Positions 36,901 to 48,100 of a DNA stretch of 64,000 bases are shown here, piece after piece (the first letter of the stretch is position 1; each line of letters opens with the position of its first letter). A program made the translations under genes and the position numbers. The DNA is from Helopsaltes ochotensis. Taxonomy: Eukaryota; Chordata; Aves; Passeriformes; Locustellidae. The notes beneath the pieces are model-generated. The model did not search any database, had not been told where the DNA came from, and worked only from the letters and a program-made list of their open reading frames with translations. The stretch covers positions 1-64,000 of the forward strand of contig VXBM01000135.1 in assembly GCA_013400155.1 (NCBI GenBank). Direction: 5' to 3'.

Positions 36901-38470
36901 GAATCATACTGCTTGAAACTTTTTATTTGGTGATTCAGAGCCCTCAACAGGTCATATTATTATATTCCACTCCCTGAACTATATACAAATAAGAATAGAG
37001 ACAAAGACAGGATATGGATATTTTGAATTTCAACGTGAAGGTGCTATACATGTTTACGTATATATTTGAACACTAACATCATTAAGGAAATAGTGGACTC
37101 TTAGAATTGCTTTGTGGAAAAGCATTGTGCTTGATTTGACTAGATCTCAAATTGCATTGTATTTAATTTAATCAATGACTTTCTAACAGTAAAGACAAAA
37201 TGCTAAACCCTGTATCTCTTGAAAACAAAATTTGTTGACTTCAGGTCTCTGAAGATTTTGAGAAAAGGATCAAGAGTTCATATTTCTCCCAACTCAGCAT
37301 GTCTAGGTGCATATTTCAACAGAACACTTTGGGGGCACTTTAATTTGTATAATTTGCTCTTTTAATTTAGAAAAACAATACAAAATAAAATAGTTTATCC
37401 GTGGGTTGCATGAGATAAGGCCAACTCTCAAAAAGTCAGGGCCAATTTACTGCAATTTGGAGAATAAAGTAGTGGGAGTTACTATGCAACAGATCCAATT
37501 TAGTGTGAGAGAGCAAAACTTACTTAGAGTTTTTGTTTCAGAGTTCTGAAAATTAATCCTCATCCTCATTTTGGAGACATTCATGTAATAGCATAAAGCC
37601 TCTCAGTCCTTAGGGAAGTGCCATGGACAGCGCTTCCCATTACATCAGAGATTGAGCTGTCTTTACACTGAAATCAATACAGCCAAGAAGTTGATTTGGT
37701 ATATCCCCCTTCTCAGCTGTGATTCATCATTACAAGTCATTTTGCTTTCAAAGACTTTTTTTTCCCCTAGTCTGACTGTTCTGAGCAACCAAAAATACGT
37801 GTTAGGAAAACAGCACTTTATCAGATTATTTTCCCATTGAGAAGCCAACACCTGTTTATCTCTTTCCTTTTGAAAATGGTCTACAGAAACTTGAGAAAAT
37901 AAATTAAAACAATCAGGATATGTCCCCATTCTTTTTTCAACCACTGCTAACAATGTTAGCAGTTTACTCACAATGTAGCAAAGAAATTTGCAGAACAAAC
38001 GGCCAAAGAATGAAGATGAGAGTGAGATAAAGAGAAATGCTTTTTATAAAACCAGTGAGATTGATGTCTAATTCCAGCCATGTAAGAATTAGGCTTCTGA
38101 GCTAATCTAATGGTTAGCATCTCTCTGCAGTCAGAACGAACAAATAATCATCTCATGGTGGTGGTTCAACTGTTGATATTTAGTGATAGTGTTCAAAATT
38201 CAACTCCAGATTATACCACCAGATACCTATCTTATGGTGGGCTGAGTGACTTCTAATTTTGATTGATTCTGTTGACTTGTAGTCCATTGAATATATGGAA
38301 AATTTCAGAAAAAGAATACCTATAGACATTTATGTGGAAATACTTTCATTTGTGTGTCTTAATTCTGAACTGAATTCCTTCAAGGCTGGGTAGCAGGCAG
38401 AGAGAATCTCTGCAGAGACCTCTATTGTCAACCATCTGTTGGTTGGGTACCACAGGGTTGGGTATCTCAG
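33906..38470. other. Unassigned sequence; slightly GC-richer block at 34.0-35.0 kb
   Basis: Positions 33990-34260 and 34590-35020 are more GC-rich than the surroundings and could be internal or LTR remnants of retroelements. I see a TATTTAA box at about 34975 but no defined ends and no retroviral motif. From 35.1 to 38.4 kb the DNA is plain AT-rich. A 14-bp palindrome lies at 36286. Confidence 0.4.
36286..36299. repeat. 14-bp perfect palindrome GAACATTAATGTTC
   Basis: The two arms GAACA and TGTTC are the half-sites of glucocorticoid/androgen-type receptor elements, but the spacer is four bases instead of the usual three. Chance occurrence is likely in AT-rich DNA. Confidence 0.5.
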
Positions 38471-38474
38471 TGCA

Positions 38475-39787
38475 ATAGATTCACGCCGATCCATCAGACC
38501 ATGTCTTCAGTCGGAAGGGACTTTAAAGATTATCCAGTTCCAATCACAATTCCTCTGCCTTGGGCAGGGACACCTTCCATTAGATCAAATTATTCAGAAC
38601 TCTGTCCAACCTGGCCTTGAACACCTCCAGGGATGGGGCATCCACAGCTTCTCTGGGCAACCTGTTCCAGTGTCTCACCACCCTCAAATTAAAGAGTATT
38701 TTTCTAATACCTAAACTAAACCTTCTCTCTTATTTTGAAGTCATTCCCCATTTTTCTTCTATAACACACCCTTGTAAAAAGTTCCTCTTAATTTTTCTTG
38801 CATGCTCCCTCCAGGTGCTGGAAGGCTGAAATTAGGTCACCTCTAAGCCATCTCTTTTTCAGGCTGAATAAAGGCAATTCTCTCAGCCTTTCCTCATAGC
38901 AGAGGTGCTCTGATCATCTTTGTGGCCTCATCTGGACTCACTCCAATAGGTCCATGTCCTTCCTTTGCTGGAGCCCCAGAGCTGATGCAGCCCTGCAGGT
39001 GGGGTCTCACCAGGGCAGAGCTGAGGGGCAGAATCCCCCCCTCACCTGCTGCCCACGCTGCCTTTGATGCAGCCCAGGACACGTTTGGCTCTCCAGGCTG
39101 TGAGGGCACGGGTCATGTCCAGCCTCTCACCCCTCTGCACCCCCAAATCCTTCTGAGCAGGGCTGCTCTGGATCTGTTCATCCCTAGCCTGTGTTGATAC
39201 TGGCAGTTGCCCTGACCCAGGTACAGCACCTTGCCCTAGGTTTTGTTAAACCTCATGAAATTCCCATGGGCCACTTCTCCAGCTTGTCCAGGTCCCTCTG
39301 GATGGCATCCTGTCCTTCAGGAGTGTCACTGCACCACTCAGTTTGGTGTCATCTGCAAATTTTCTGAGGGTATGCCTGATCCCTTTGTCTATGTCATTAA
39401 TGAAGATATTAAATAATATTGCTTCCAATGTGGCCCCCTGAGGGACACCACTTTTCATTGGTGTGCACTTGGATTTTGAGCCTTTGACCACTACCCTCTG
39501 GGTGTGACTGCCCAATGACTTTCTTGTTCTTCTAACAGTCCGTCCATCAAATCCATCTCTCTCTATATTTAGAGAAGGATGTTTTGTGGACTATGTCAAA
39601 GTCTTTACACAAGTTCAGATAAATGCTATCTGTAGCTCTTGCTTTGTCCAGTTATGTAGTCACTCCACTGAAGGAAGGCCTCTGGGTTGGTCAGGCAGGA
39701 CCTTGGTGAAGCCCTTGGTGAAGCCCTGCTGGCTATCTCGAATCACCTCCTTCCATGTGCCTCAGAACAGCTTCAAGAAATAATCTT
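38475..39787 (-). mobile_element. CR1 LINE, long 3' copy with RT motif, minus strand
   Basis: This is one of the longest CR1 copies in the window. The plus strand shows the complement of the CR1 3'UTR ('cggaagggactttaaagat', 'ggcagggacaccttccatta', 'aacacctccagggatggggc'), then ORF2. A minus-strand frame at 39515-39246 encodes part of the reverse transcriptase, with SGVPQGATL, ILFNIFINDID and the catalytic KFADDTKLSGA. Just after this the frame shifts ('MPSRGTWTSW' instead of the normal continuation), so the enzyme is broken. The 5' end is truncated near 39787, and the 3' end lacks a clear terminal ATTCTATG repeat, having decayed to 'aatagattcacgcc'. Confidence 0.93.
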
Positions 39788-39789
39788 GA

Positions 39790-41390
39790 GTTAGAGCTGA
39801 TTTTTATTCATCAGATCCCTGATTTATGTGCCTAAACCAGAACTGGCCCTCCCTGAGTGGGAAGAGACCAAAACCTGTCCATTTAATCTCATTCTTCTTG
39901 TTGCCAGAAGGAAATGCAAAACTCTTCTACTTCAAATTATTTAATTACTATTTTTGAGCAGAAATGAAGGAGTAAAAGGAAAAAAATGAATCATTATTCC
40001 TGTGAACAGACAATTCATTTGAACTATGAGAGATTTTTTTTTGTTGTTCTTGCTTCACTCTTTTGGTGATTTAACTTAAAAAAATATGGATTAAAAGAAA
40101 GGTAAGTTTCTCAAGAAATCAGCAAGATAAGGCAGAGTTTTTGAGGTTCTAATGCTTGATGCCTCAAGTTTAACTAATATGTAGTGCATAGTCTTAGTGA
40201 CCGGTAGATCTGCAGAGCACAGCACTGTGTAATATCACCACTCAGAGAGAGGACAACTGTGTTTGTGTAGCACTGATCTTGAGGAAACCTGCCCTTGCTT
40301 TTATCTCCCATTAAGTTGCTTCAATTTGCATGCCTATGCACGTCTATGCTCAGTGCCTGGTTTGTCACACAAACCTGCTTCCTAATACATCCAGTATGCT
40401 CATGACCTTCATGGTTCTGATCACAGTACCCTCCCAAAACCTTAGGAGACTCACCTTTGAGTGCTCAGAATGCTGCAGATAGATGTGGGCCTCCACTTCT
40501 CTGTTGTCTTTGTTGGCTCCATGAGGATAGCTCAGAGGATCTTCACCACCTCTGTATAGGTACCTGAATCATTCCTGAAATACCTAAAAGCTATTCTTCT
40601 AAATCTTGGGTAATAATTCTTTCTATAGTCAGTGAAGAGAAAAATATACTTAGAGAGAGTGACTCAGGTAACTAACTCATCTTAGACACCTATTTTATGA
40701 CGCTTTGAGTCATTTGGTGAAGATACTTCTTATACACCATTATATATAAAGGAAGTTACTGAGTTCGACGTGAACATCTAACTTTTTAGACACAGATTTT
40801 AGGTGAAATGAGTCTTTGTACTCAAAACTAAAACTGTAACTTAGCATCATCCTGTAAATATTTGTTGACTTTTATTTTGAACCTTAAACCCATCAAAGAT
40901 GAGCCTAATTTTCCAACTGATTTTAATAGCTGTTGAATCAATCTGAATAGACTAAAAATTTTAGGGGATAGCAGGAATTCTGAGAAAGAAGAAAAGGTTT
41001 TGTAAATGAAACCCCTCTTCCTCACAAAAAACAAAACCAAAACAAAACAAAAAATCCACCACAACAAGAAAACAACAAACAAACAAACAAACAGTAAACA
41101 CTGAAAGTTAAAGATATTTGTATAGAAACTGTTTGGGTTTAGAGTAATAAGTTTCATAATTCTAGAATAAAAAGTAAAGTGTTTGTTTCTTCTAAAATCT
41201 TACCATGTTTGATACTGTGTTATCAACAAGAGACTGAAAAAGTAATTGACAATGCACATCTATACTCTAGAAACAGCAGTTTGCTAAGGAAAATCAGGTC
41301 ATGATTTCACAGGAGAATGTGTAAGAATGAGCTCAAACTAATGTAAAGTCAGCTCAGTTTCTGGTATATGCTGAGATGAGTTGCCCATAG
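39790..41390. other. AT-rich sequence with a CAAA-rich run
   Basis: No gene or repeat family is recognised except an A-rich (CAAA)n-type run at 41028-41095. The 109-codon minus-strand frame at 40828-41157 is an artefact of this run. Confidence 0.45.
41028..41095. repeat. Impure (CAAA)n / (CAAAA)n simple repeat
   Basis: Runs of CAAAA and CAAA units, purest at 41075-41093 ('caaacaaacaaacaaac'). Confidence 0.9.
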
Positions 41391-41395
41391 AAGAG

Positions 41396-42862
41396 TGTAG
41401 TGGTTTCACGTTTGTCCAATTCCATTTGCTAAATTTATTGTAGTGGTCTAAATATTTTTCTCTCTGTGGAATAGGATTAGGAGAAAAGAAGGCAAAACAG
41501 GTCTAACTTAAGGATATAACCAGATAGATTTATTAACACACACCAAAAGAAAAAAAAAAAGGAGAAAAATTAGAATTAAAATGAAAGCTTTCAAATCACT
41601 CCCCTCCACCACACAAGTGTTCGCTTTCCCACTAACAACGTAAAGAGACAAAACCTAGGGTTTTCAGTCAGTTTCATCCATAAAATATTCTTTCACCAGT
41701 TCTTTTGGAGAGAAGTCTCTTTTAGTCTGCCATGGAATTTTGCCACTGACAACATAGAACAGTTCTCTTGTGGGTTTAAATTCTCATAAAAACCAACCAC
41801 CTGAGAACCTGCTTCTGTGAGGTTGCTCCCATTGGCAGCTTTCCAGAGCTGCATATGGGTCATGGACATAACTGGGGTGTTGTTTTAAAGACGGACGCAA
41901 AACTTCAAATGCAAAGGATTTTTTTCTTCTCATGGAACAGAGATTTCTTTTCTCTTCTTCCCTGGGGCAGAGGTCTTCTTATCTTTCTCTGTGTCTCTCT
42001 GTTCAAACTTCTCACAGGATCACAGCTTCTCATAAGATCAATATTCACTTAGTCCATCACAAATACCTTTGCTTCAATCCATCTCCCCCGTCCATATTTT
42101 CCACAATTTAAAAGGATGTTCTAATATATTACAGTTCATTACCATGGCTCATAAAAGACTTTCAGCCCAAGAAACTAAGGCACCTTCCCCATCTCCTCTC
42201 AATTAAGATTTTTACTCTCCCTCTTCACTGACTTTGTTTCTCCATGTTTCACTCTGTTCCTTTCCTCTTGGTGGAGTATTAGTGCTCTAGAAGTTTCATC
42301 TCTCAAGGAAAGAGTTAACATCTCGCTGGGCCTGCAGATAGCCACATCATCTCTGCTGGGTGGTGGCTCTGGCTACGTGGCTGTGGGATTTCTAAGCCAT
42401 GACAATGGGGAAAAGCTTAAGGACAGATCTCTTGCGTGCCTGGGCTTGGTCCTGCTCTTCCGGGTGGCCCAGGGGACATTCTCCCTTAGCCCGGCCGGTG
42501 GCGTTCGGCAGGCCCTAGGGTTGGCTGGATGTTAATAGCTGTGGCTTCCCCTTGCCTTCTGGCACCCGCCGGGCTCGGGGGCCTGGCTCGGCTCTGCCTG
42601 GGCTGCAGCGGCTGCAGCAGCGGCAGAGCCCAGCCGGGCCCAGCCCAGCCACCCGGGGGCAATGGGGCCTAAGCCGGGCCCCGCTGCTGCTCCAGGATGT
42701 TACCTGGTGTCTCATCAGAAAAGAGGGACTGCTTCCCAAGATCCTCCTGAATTTAAGCCATGTCACCCAGAGGTGTGCACCTGTATTTAATTGGCCAATC
42801 TGGTTGTCAGTTTTCAAGGAAGATCACTAACTGGCTTTCACCATCCATACCAAACTGATACA
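41396..42862 (-). mobile_element. Complete 1.47-kb solo LTR with 5-bp target duplication
   Basis: The block has TG...CA ends (TGTAGTGG at the left, ACTGATACA at the right) and an exact 5-bp duplication, AAGAG at 41391-41395 and 42863-42867. Read on the minus strand it begins TGTATCAGTTTGGTATGG, has a CCAAT box and a TATTTAA-like box within about 90 bases, and a very GC-rich segment (about 42470-42690). A purine-rich region follows, then an AATAAA signal ('gttaataaatctatctgg', about 41520-41535), and it ends AACCACTACA. A second inner CCACTACA at about 41440 repeats the end. No retroviral coding sequence is present. The family looks like a songbird-specific LTR. Confidence 0.92.
42470..42700. 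promoter_or_regulatory. CpG-rich core inside the LTR
   Basis: About 230 bases are strongly GC-rich with CpG sites and CAG/CTG words, in contrast to the AT-rich flanks. The overlapping open frames on both strands (42515-42817 and 42552-42830) are explained by the lack of A/T-rich stop codons. In a retroviral LTR such a segment could act as a promoter-proximal regulatory region. That is inference. Confidence 0.55.
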
Positions 42863-42867
42863 AAGAG

Positions 42868-44745
42868 GCAAAAGAGAGACTTGACTTTTGTCTCTGAGTA
42901 GCTACATAAGGAAAAGAAAACTTCTAGTTGAAAGCTTTCCAAATCTAGTAAGCAGGGTTATAACAAAATCTAAAGATTAAAGCCTGAATAAAATTTGAAT
43001 TATGATGTAATGCATGAATGAATTAGGTTCAAGAAGAAGTTTAGATAAAGAAAAGATGAAAATTCAGGTAAACCTAATGGCCAGAGATTTACTAGATTTC
43101 AGAGATCACAGTGGCCTTCTCAGTCTTGGACTATCAACACCAGAAATTTCATGATGACTTAAATAGAACAAGACAGATCCTGGTTGAAAACATGGCTTTT
43201 CCTCTGTGGGACTTGCTGGTGATCAAAGATTTATGCCCAATAACAAGAGTTGGGAATCAAAATAAAATTGTAAACATTTAATATTTCTTCAAACCTCTCT
43301 GTGAATTAAAATTGCCACAGTTGCTGTTGTGGTAAATTAAGGTGGTAGTATCTTGTCTCCTCAATTTTCTTGTGGATGAAAAGCAATTCTTGTTCAAAGC
43401 TGAAAAAACCAGTGTTTTAAGTGCATGTTAGACTCTGGTACATTGGATATCTCCAGCAGCTCATTCTAATTTGATGTAGGATGATTCTGCTCAGCTGACT
43501 CCTTGATTGCTTGCTTGCTAGCAGGAAAAGTCTTCACTACTTTAGATTTAAAGTAGATTCTGTCACCTGCCTTTATTTTCACATCAAGTCTTGACAAAAA
43601 CTGAAACAAAATAAAACCTCTTCAGAGCCCGTGTATTATAAATCCTTAGCTCTTTTTGTGGCCATGCATTTCAGCCTTGTTGCAGCTGGAAGAGGCCTCA
43701 TGAATCTATCTGGCTTTGTTGGAGCAAGTGACACTGCTGATTTGACAGAAAAACTTCATTAATAGAAACGATTTGTGAGGAACATTCTGGAAATTCAGCT
43801 TAAAATTCCTTTCTATTTCATTTGCTGCTCAACTGGAAGTTTTTCCTTACTGAGCAGACAGGGTTTATGAGCATATTTTGAAAAATACCATAAAGATGCA
43901 CCACATTGTAGATGTGATTCTTTATTTACCTCATGATGTCTACTAAATTCAGATCATACTAGATCTAACTGTTGGGAAAAACAGTTTGGATGTGTGTTTT
44001 TTAGGTAAAGTTATTTTTGGACATTTACAAATAGAGGTTACACAGTCTAAGGATTTTGCTTATACAATACAGGACAGAGAAGACAAAAATGAGAAGACAA
44101 AAATCTATGAAGGTTTTATTTACTCAGCAGAATTACTGAGAGAAAGCACTAAGCAGGAATTTCTTAGCATATATGAATGGACCTGGGTAAACTTCTCCCA
44201 TACTTAAAGTACTTCAATGGTAGTATAAGGACAACCATGCATTTTTACCAATTTGACTCTGAACACAGATTATTTTCCAATTTTCTATCACTTTAAGGAG
44301 AGAAAAGATATGATGAATCACAAATCATCCCTTTGATATTAAGGGATGAGACTACATTTTGGAAGGTATGCAAATCTAAAGTAATAACAACAAGCAATAA
44401 AGTAGTACAGTTGTCTTCATTAACATTAGGCAATAGCAGATTACTCATCTTTATGCAGGCTAGCGCATGAGGAGTGTGAAGCATGTGCTTTGTTAGCAAA
44501 GAATCAGTAATATGTTCTGAAAGCAAAGAATCAGTAAGGATCAGAAAACCAGTTCCATTCAAGATTAGCATAAGTTAGCCTGTTTATTAATCTTTTATGT
44601 TTATTCAGGTAAATGAAAGTGCACGGGTGCACATAGATTTGCTATTTGTAGCACAAGTAGAATATTGTTACAATCTCATTCTCCAGGTATTTCTGAAAAA
44701 AGAATGGAAAGCAAGTGCTAATTCTCAAGTTTCTTACTGAAAAGA
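42868..44745. other. AT-rich sequence, nothing recognised
   Basis: No gene, RNA or repeat family is visible. The frame at 43986-44207 is chance. Confidence 0.45.
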
Positions 44746-44749
44746 TTTT

Positions 44750-45040
44750 ATTGATCACCGTATCATTAATACAGATATTCAGGATATTGAATAGTACTGG
44801 TCCTGACATGGAGAAACACTACTTGATACTGTTTTGTATTTGGGCATTGAATCACTGAATGCAGCTCTTTGTGTGCATCCATGCAGCTTGTCCCTTATCC
44901 ATCAAATATATCATCCTTCAAATCCATCTCTCCTGTTAGAGACAAGGATATTGAGTGAGACCATGCCAAAGCCCTTACAGAGGCATTAGGTGCTCTTTCT
45001 TAGCCACTCATGCAGATGCTCCCATCATAGAGATCAGATT
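44750..45040 (-). mobile_element. Old CR1 fragment, RT region, minus strand
   Basis: The plus strand shows a diverged complement of CR1 ORF2: 'attgaatagtactggtcctg', 'cttgtcccttatccatcaaa', 'caaatccatctctcctgtta', 'gagacaaggatattgagtg', 'gccaaagcccttacagagg' and 'gtcagtcctgggc'. The divergence is high and several small deletions are present, so it is an old copy. Confidence 0.8.
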
Positions 45041-45064
45041 AGTCAGTCCTGGGCACCCTATTCA

Positions 45065-45140
45065 GGTGACCCTACTCTGAGTTGGAAGTAGGACTAGGCT
45101 ATCTCCAGAAATACCATCCCAACTTAACACTTCGGTGATT
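45065..45140 (+). mobile_element. Short CR1 3' end, plus strand
   Basis: The sequence 'tgaccctactctgagttgga' followed by 'agtaggactaggctatctcc', then 'ccatcccaacttaac' and a degenerate tail, matches the extreme 3' end of a CR1 copy. It lies next to the previous fragment in the opposite orientation, so this is a separate insertion or an inversion product. Confidence 0.65.
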
Positions 45141-48100
45141 TTTTGGCTGTGCTCATAATTTTAGAGAGCATCAAATTCAAGGGCATTATTATTTCAGTAA
45201 TGTCTTTTATTTTTCAATCCAGAGGTTAAATAGTAGAAGTGCCTAAACAAACACATCATCCACAAAGTTATTTGAGAACTGTAAATATTTTTATTGATTA
45301 TTATTTTTAGTAAGCTGTTGAATGTGTGATTGAAAAAATCCTTGTTTTAAATATTATTTGATGCAGTCTGACTGAAGAACCAAAAATATGTCACTTACTT
45401 CCATATGGAGAAAACCAAGTCATTTGATGAGGCTCTTTATCAACAGCAATGCTGTGAATTGGAAAAACCTAAATGTATTCTCATCGCTTGACCAGTTGAT
45501 TATCATCTCCCAGAAACTTGTTATGGTTATTAAAAAGCGGATATTGTAAATCAAGATAGATCAGAGTAGTGTGAAAAATCTAATCTAGCAGTCATTGGTT
45601 TCATGAGACTTCCTCTAAGATGGTGACTTTTCCTTCTTCCATATGTAGACAACCCTTTGGACTGAGTTTTGAGATTATAAGGAAAAACCTGGACAACAGA
45701 ATTTAAACTATCAATTTTTTCAATCAGCTACTTTATTTCACTAGTGGTCAACTTTCAAAAAGGAATCAAACACAGTTTGATGTGAACATGTTAGATCTAA
45801 CTGTCAAAGAATCATCTCTGTTCTCTGTTAACAAGAGCTGTTACAATTACTGATTATCTCAGCTAGTAAAATGGATTGCTTTTATTCCTATCTTGTTCTA
45901 CCATCACTTTTTCGTAATATTGGATTTCCAAGTAACACATGTGGTTAGGATCCAGTATAAAGCATAAACTTAGCAAATGTAAAGAGAGAATAGAATTTTA
46001 AATTATAATTTTGCTACCTAGAAAGAAGATCATTAAGAGAATTTAACCATGTACAAACAGAAGAGCAAAACCCTGGTATTCCTTCAGCAGAAATTTAAAG
46101 CAGACTCCTAGCACTTTTAAACGTTGTAGTGCCTCTGGGATGAATTGGCCCAGATTTACCTCTCCTAATTTCAACTTCTTATTTGAGGAACTTTGCTGTT
46201 CAATGAAAAAAGGAAATGACAGATATTTTCAGAAGGCAGTTTACTCTGACCTATGTTCTTAGATAAGACTGAATTTCTGTAGACACCTATTTCTTCTCAT
46301 CACTGAAAGTGAAAGTCCTGGGTCATTAGATAACTCAGCCATCTGATAACAGTCATCTTGCCTGAGTGTATAAATGCAAGGAATCTAGTGTGCTCCTAAA
46401 TTTGAGTTAGCTGTGGAGGTGAATTTTCACTGGAGCTGAGGTTGTTCCTCAAGTTCTACCAGTGAAGCGTCTGAAATAAATACCATCAGTGTGGATTTTT
46501 ACCTGCATCCATCTTTGGGATGCTAAAGTGGGTCTAGAAAAGGGAGAGTCCCAGCCCCCAGCCCTTCCTCCTGCCAAACTGATTCAAGAAAAGAGCAGAG
46601 GATACCTTACAAATCAATTTACATTCCTTCAAATGTCCAGACATACTTTCTCCATGGCTCCCAAAGACTGATGAAGCTCTACTCTTTATTTTCTGCACTG
46701 ATAAAATGCTACAATTCTTTCCTGTTGCTGGAGATAGAAAGGAAATATTTTCCATGCTGTAAAAATAAAAAAATTTAAAAAGATGTTGCTGTTGTGAATT
46801 ACAACTCTGCAAACCAACAACTATTGTTCTCTGTTTCAAAAAGACTGCTACTCTAATTCACTTGCATTTAAAACCTGGAAGGGATATCAAACAGAGAAGT
46901 TATGTTTTTACCTGGTACCTTTTTTTTTTGGTTTGGGTGTGTGGTTTGGGTGTGATTTGTTTATTTGTTGTTTTTAAAAAATTCTTTCCTTAAGGTAAAT
47001 TAATTCATTATGGATTGGACTGGGCTGATAACTATGCTGATCTCTAATTTTTGCTGTAGGCACTTCCAACATAAAGATGAGGTTTATTGTTTTGTCTATA
47101 TCCTGATATTGCCACTACTGTCAGTACAGTAAATTTGTACTGCACCACAGTTGAGAACAAGAATAAAGAACCGAGAAGATATGCTCAGTTATATTTCAGA
47201 ATTTTCTAGTGCATCATTTGAATGATTCAGTTCTTGTGTTGTTTTTAAGCTTATTTTCAGCAGTTCACTGGTTGAAAGTTAGCTCTTGCATCTATAAAAT
47301 TTCATATGCTTGATTCCCAGCTGTTTCAGCAATCTTAAATCACTATCCACTCTTGAAAATTTAGACCATGCTTCAACATTTTTAATTCTGTAACTTGTTA
47401 TTGGCAAAGAGAGATGAGAGTTGGAGAAGTGTGGGATCAGCTGAATAACCAAGATGGGAATCAACAACAGTAAGATTTGCACAGCTCTTGAGTTACCTGA
47501 AGACAGAGATAAAGATAATATGTAATAAATAAATAAAATTACCTTCAAAGTGAGAATTACACATTGAAATGCTGTACATAATTCAATAACTTATTAGAAT
47601 TTTTAGGTGTTTGAGAGTTTTCTTAAAATCTTGCTTCAACAGGCTGTATACACTTTTAAAAAAATGTAGCCTTCTGTTATGAATGAAGAGAATGTCATGA
47701 CAGCAAAAAGAGATGAGATCTGAATAGCTTCAAGGTCCTCCTCTATCCAAAATTATTTAAATTACTGTGGAGTTGTGCTCTTCAGTAGAATGGGATGTAT
47801 TTTGGAGAAGGAAGGTTACTGACACTATTTTTTCCACAGAAGTTTATTAATTCTGATGTAGAAACTACAGGTATGCAGAACAGTTGGCAAACCATCTCTA
47901 CCAGGAGCTGAAGGACCAGTGGGCTGCAGCCTGAGAACACTTGAAAATGCTCACAGAATTACATGCAAAGTGGTTCATGTGACAAGAACAATTGCTTCTG
48001 ATAATTCTATGAGCTCTCTGATGTTTCATACAGATGATACCTTTTCATTTCATAACTTACCATTTCATCCACATTCTGAGTCACTCAGAAGTTCTGGATA

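Noticed and set aside
37663..37998. 111-codon minus-strand frame
   Set aside because: No recognisable domain, AT-rich, no splice context; expected by chance.
42515..42830. Overlapping frames of 100 and 92 codons on opposite strands
   Set aside because: Produced by the GC-rich core of the 41.4-kb LTR; no domain.
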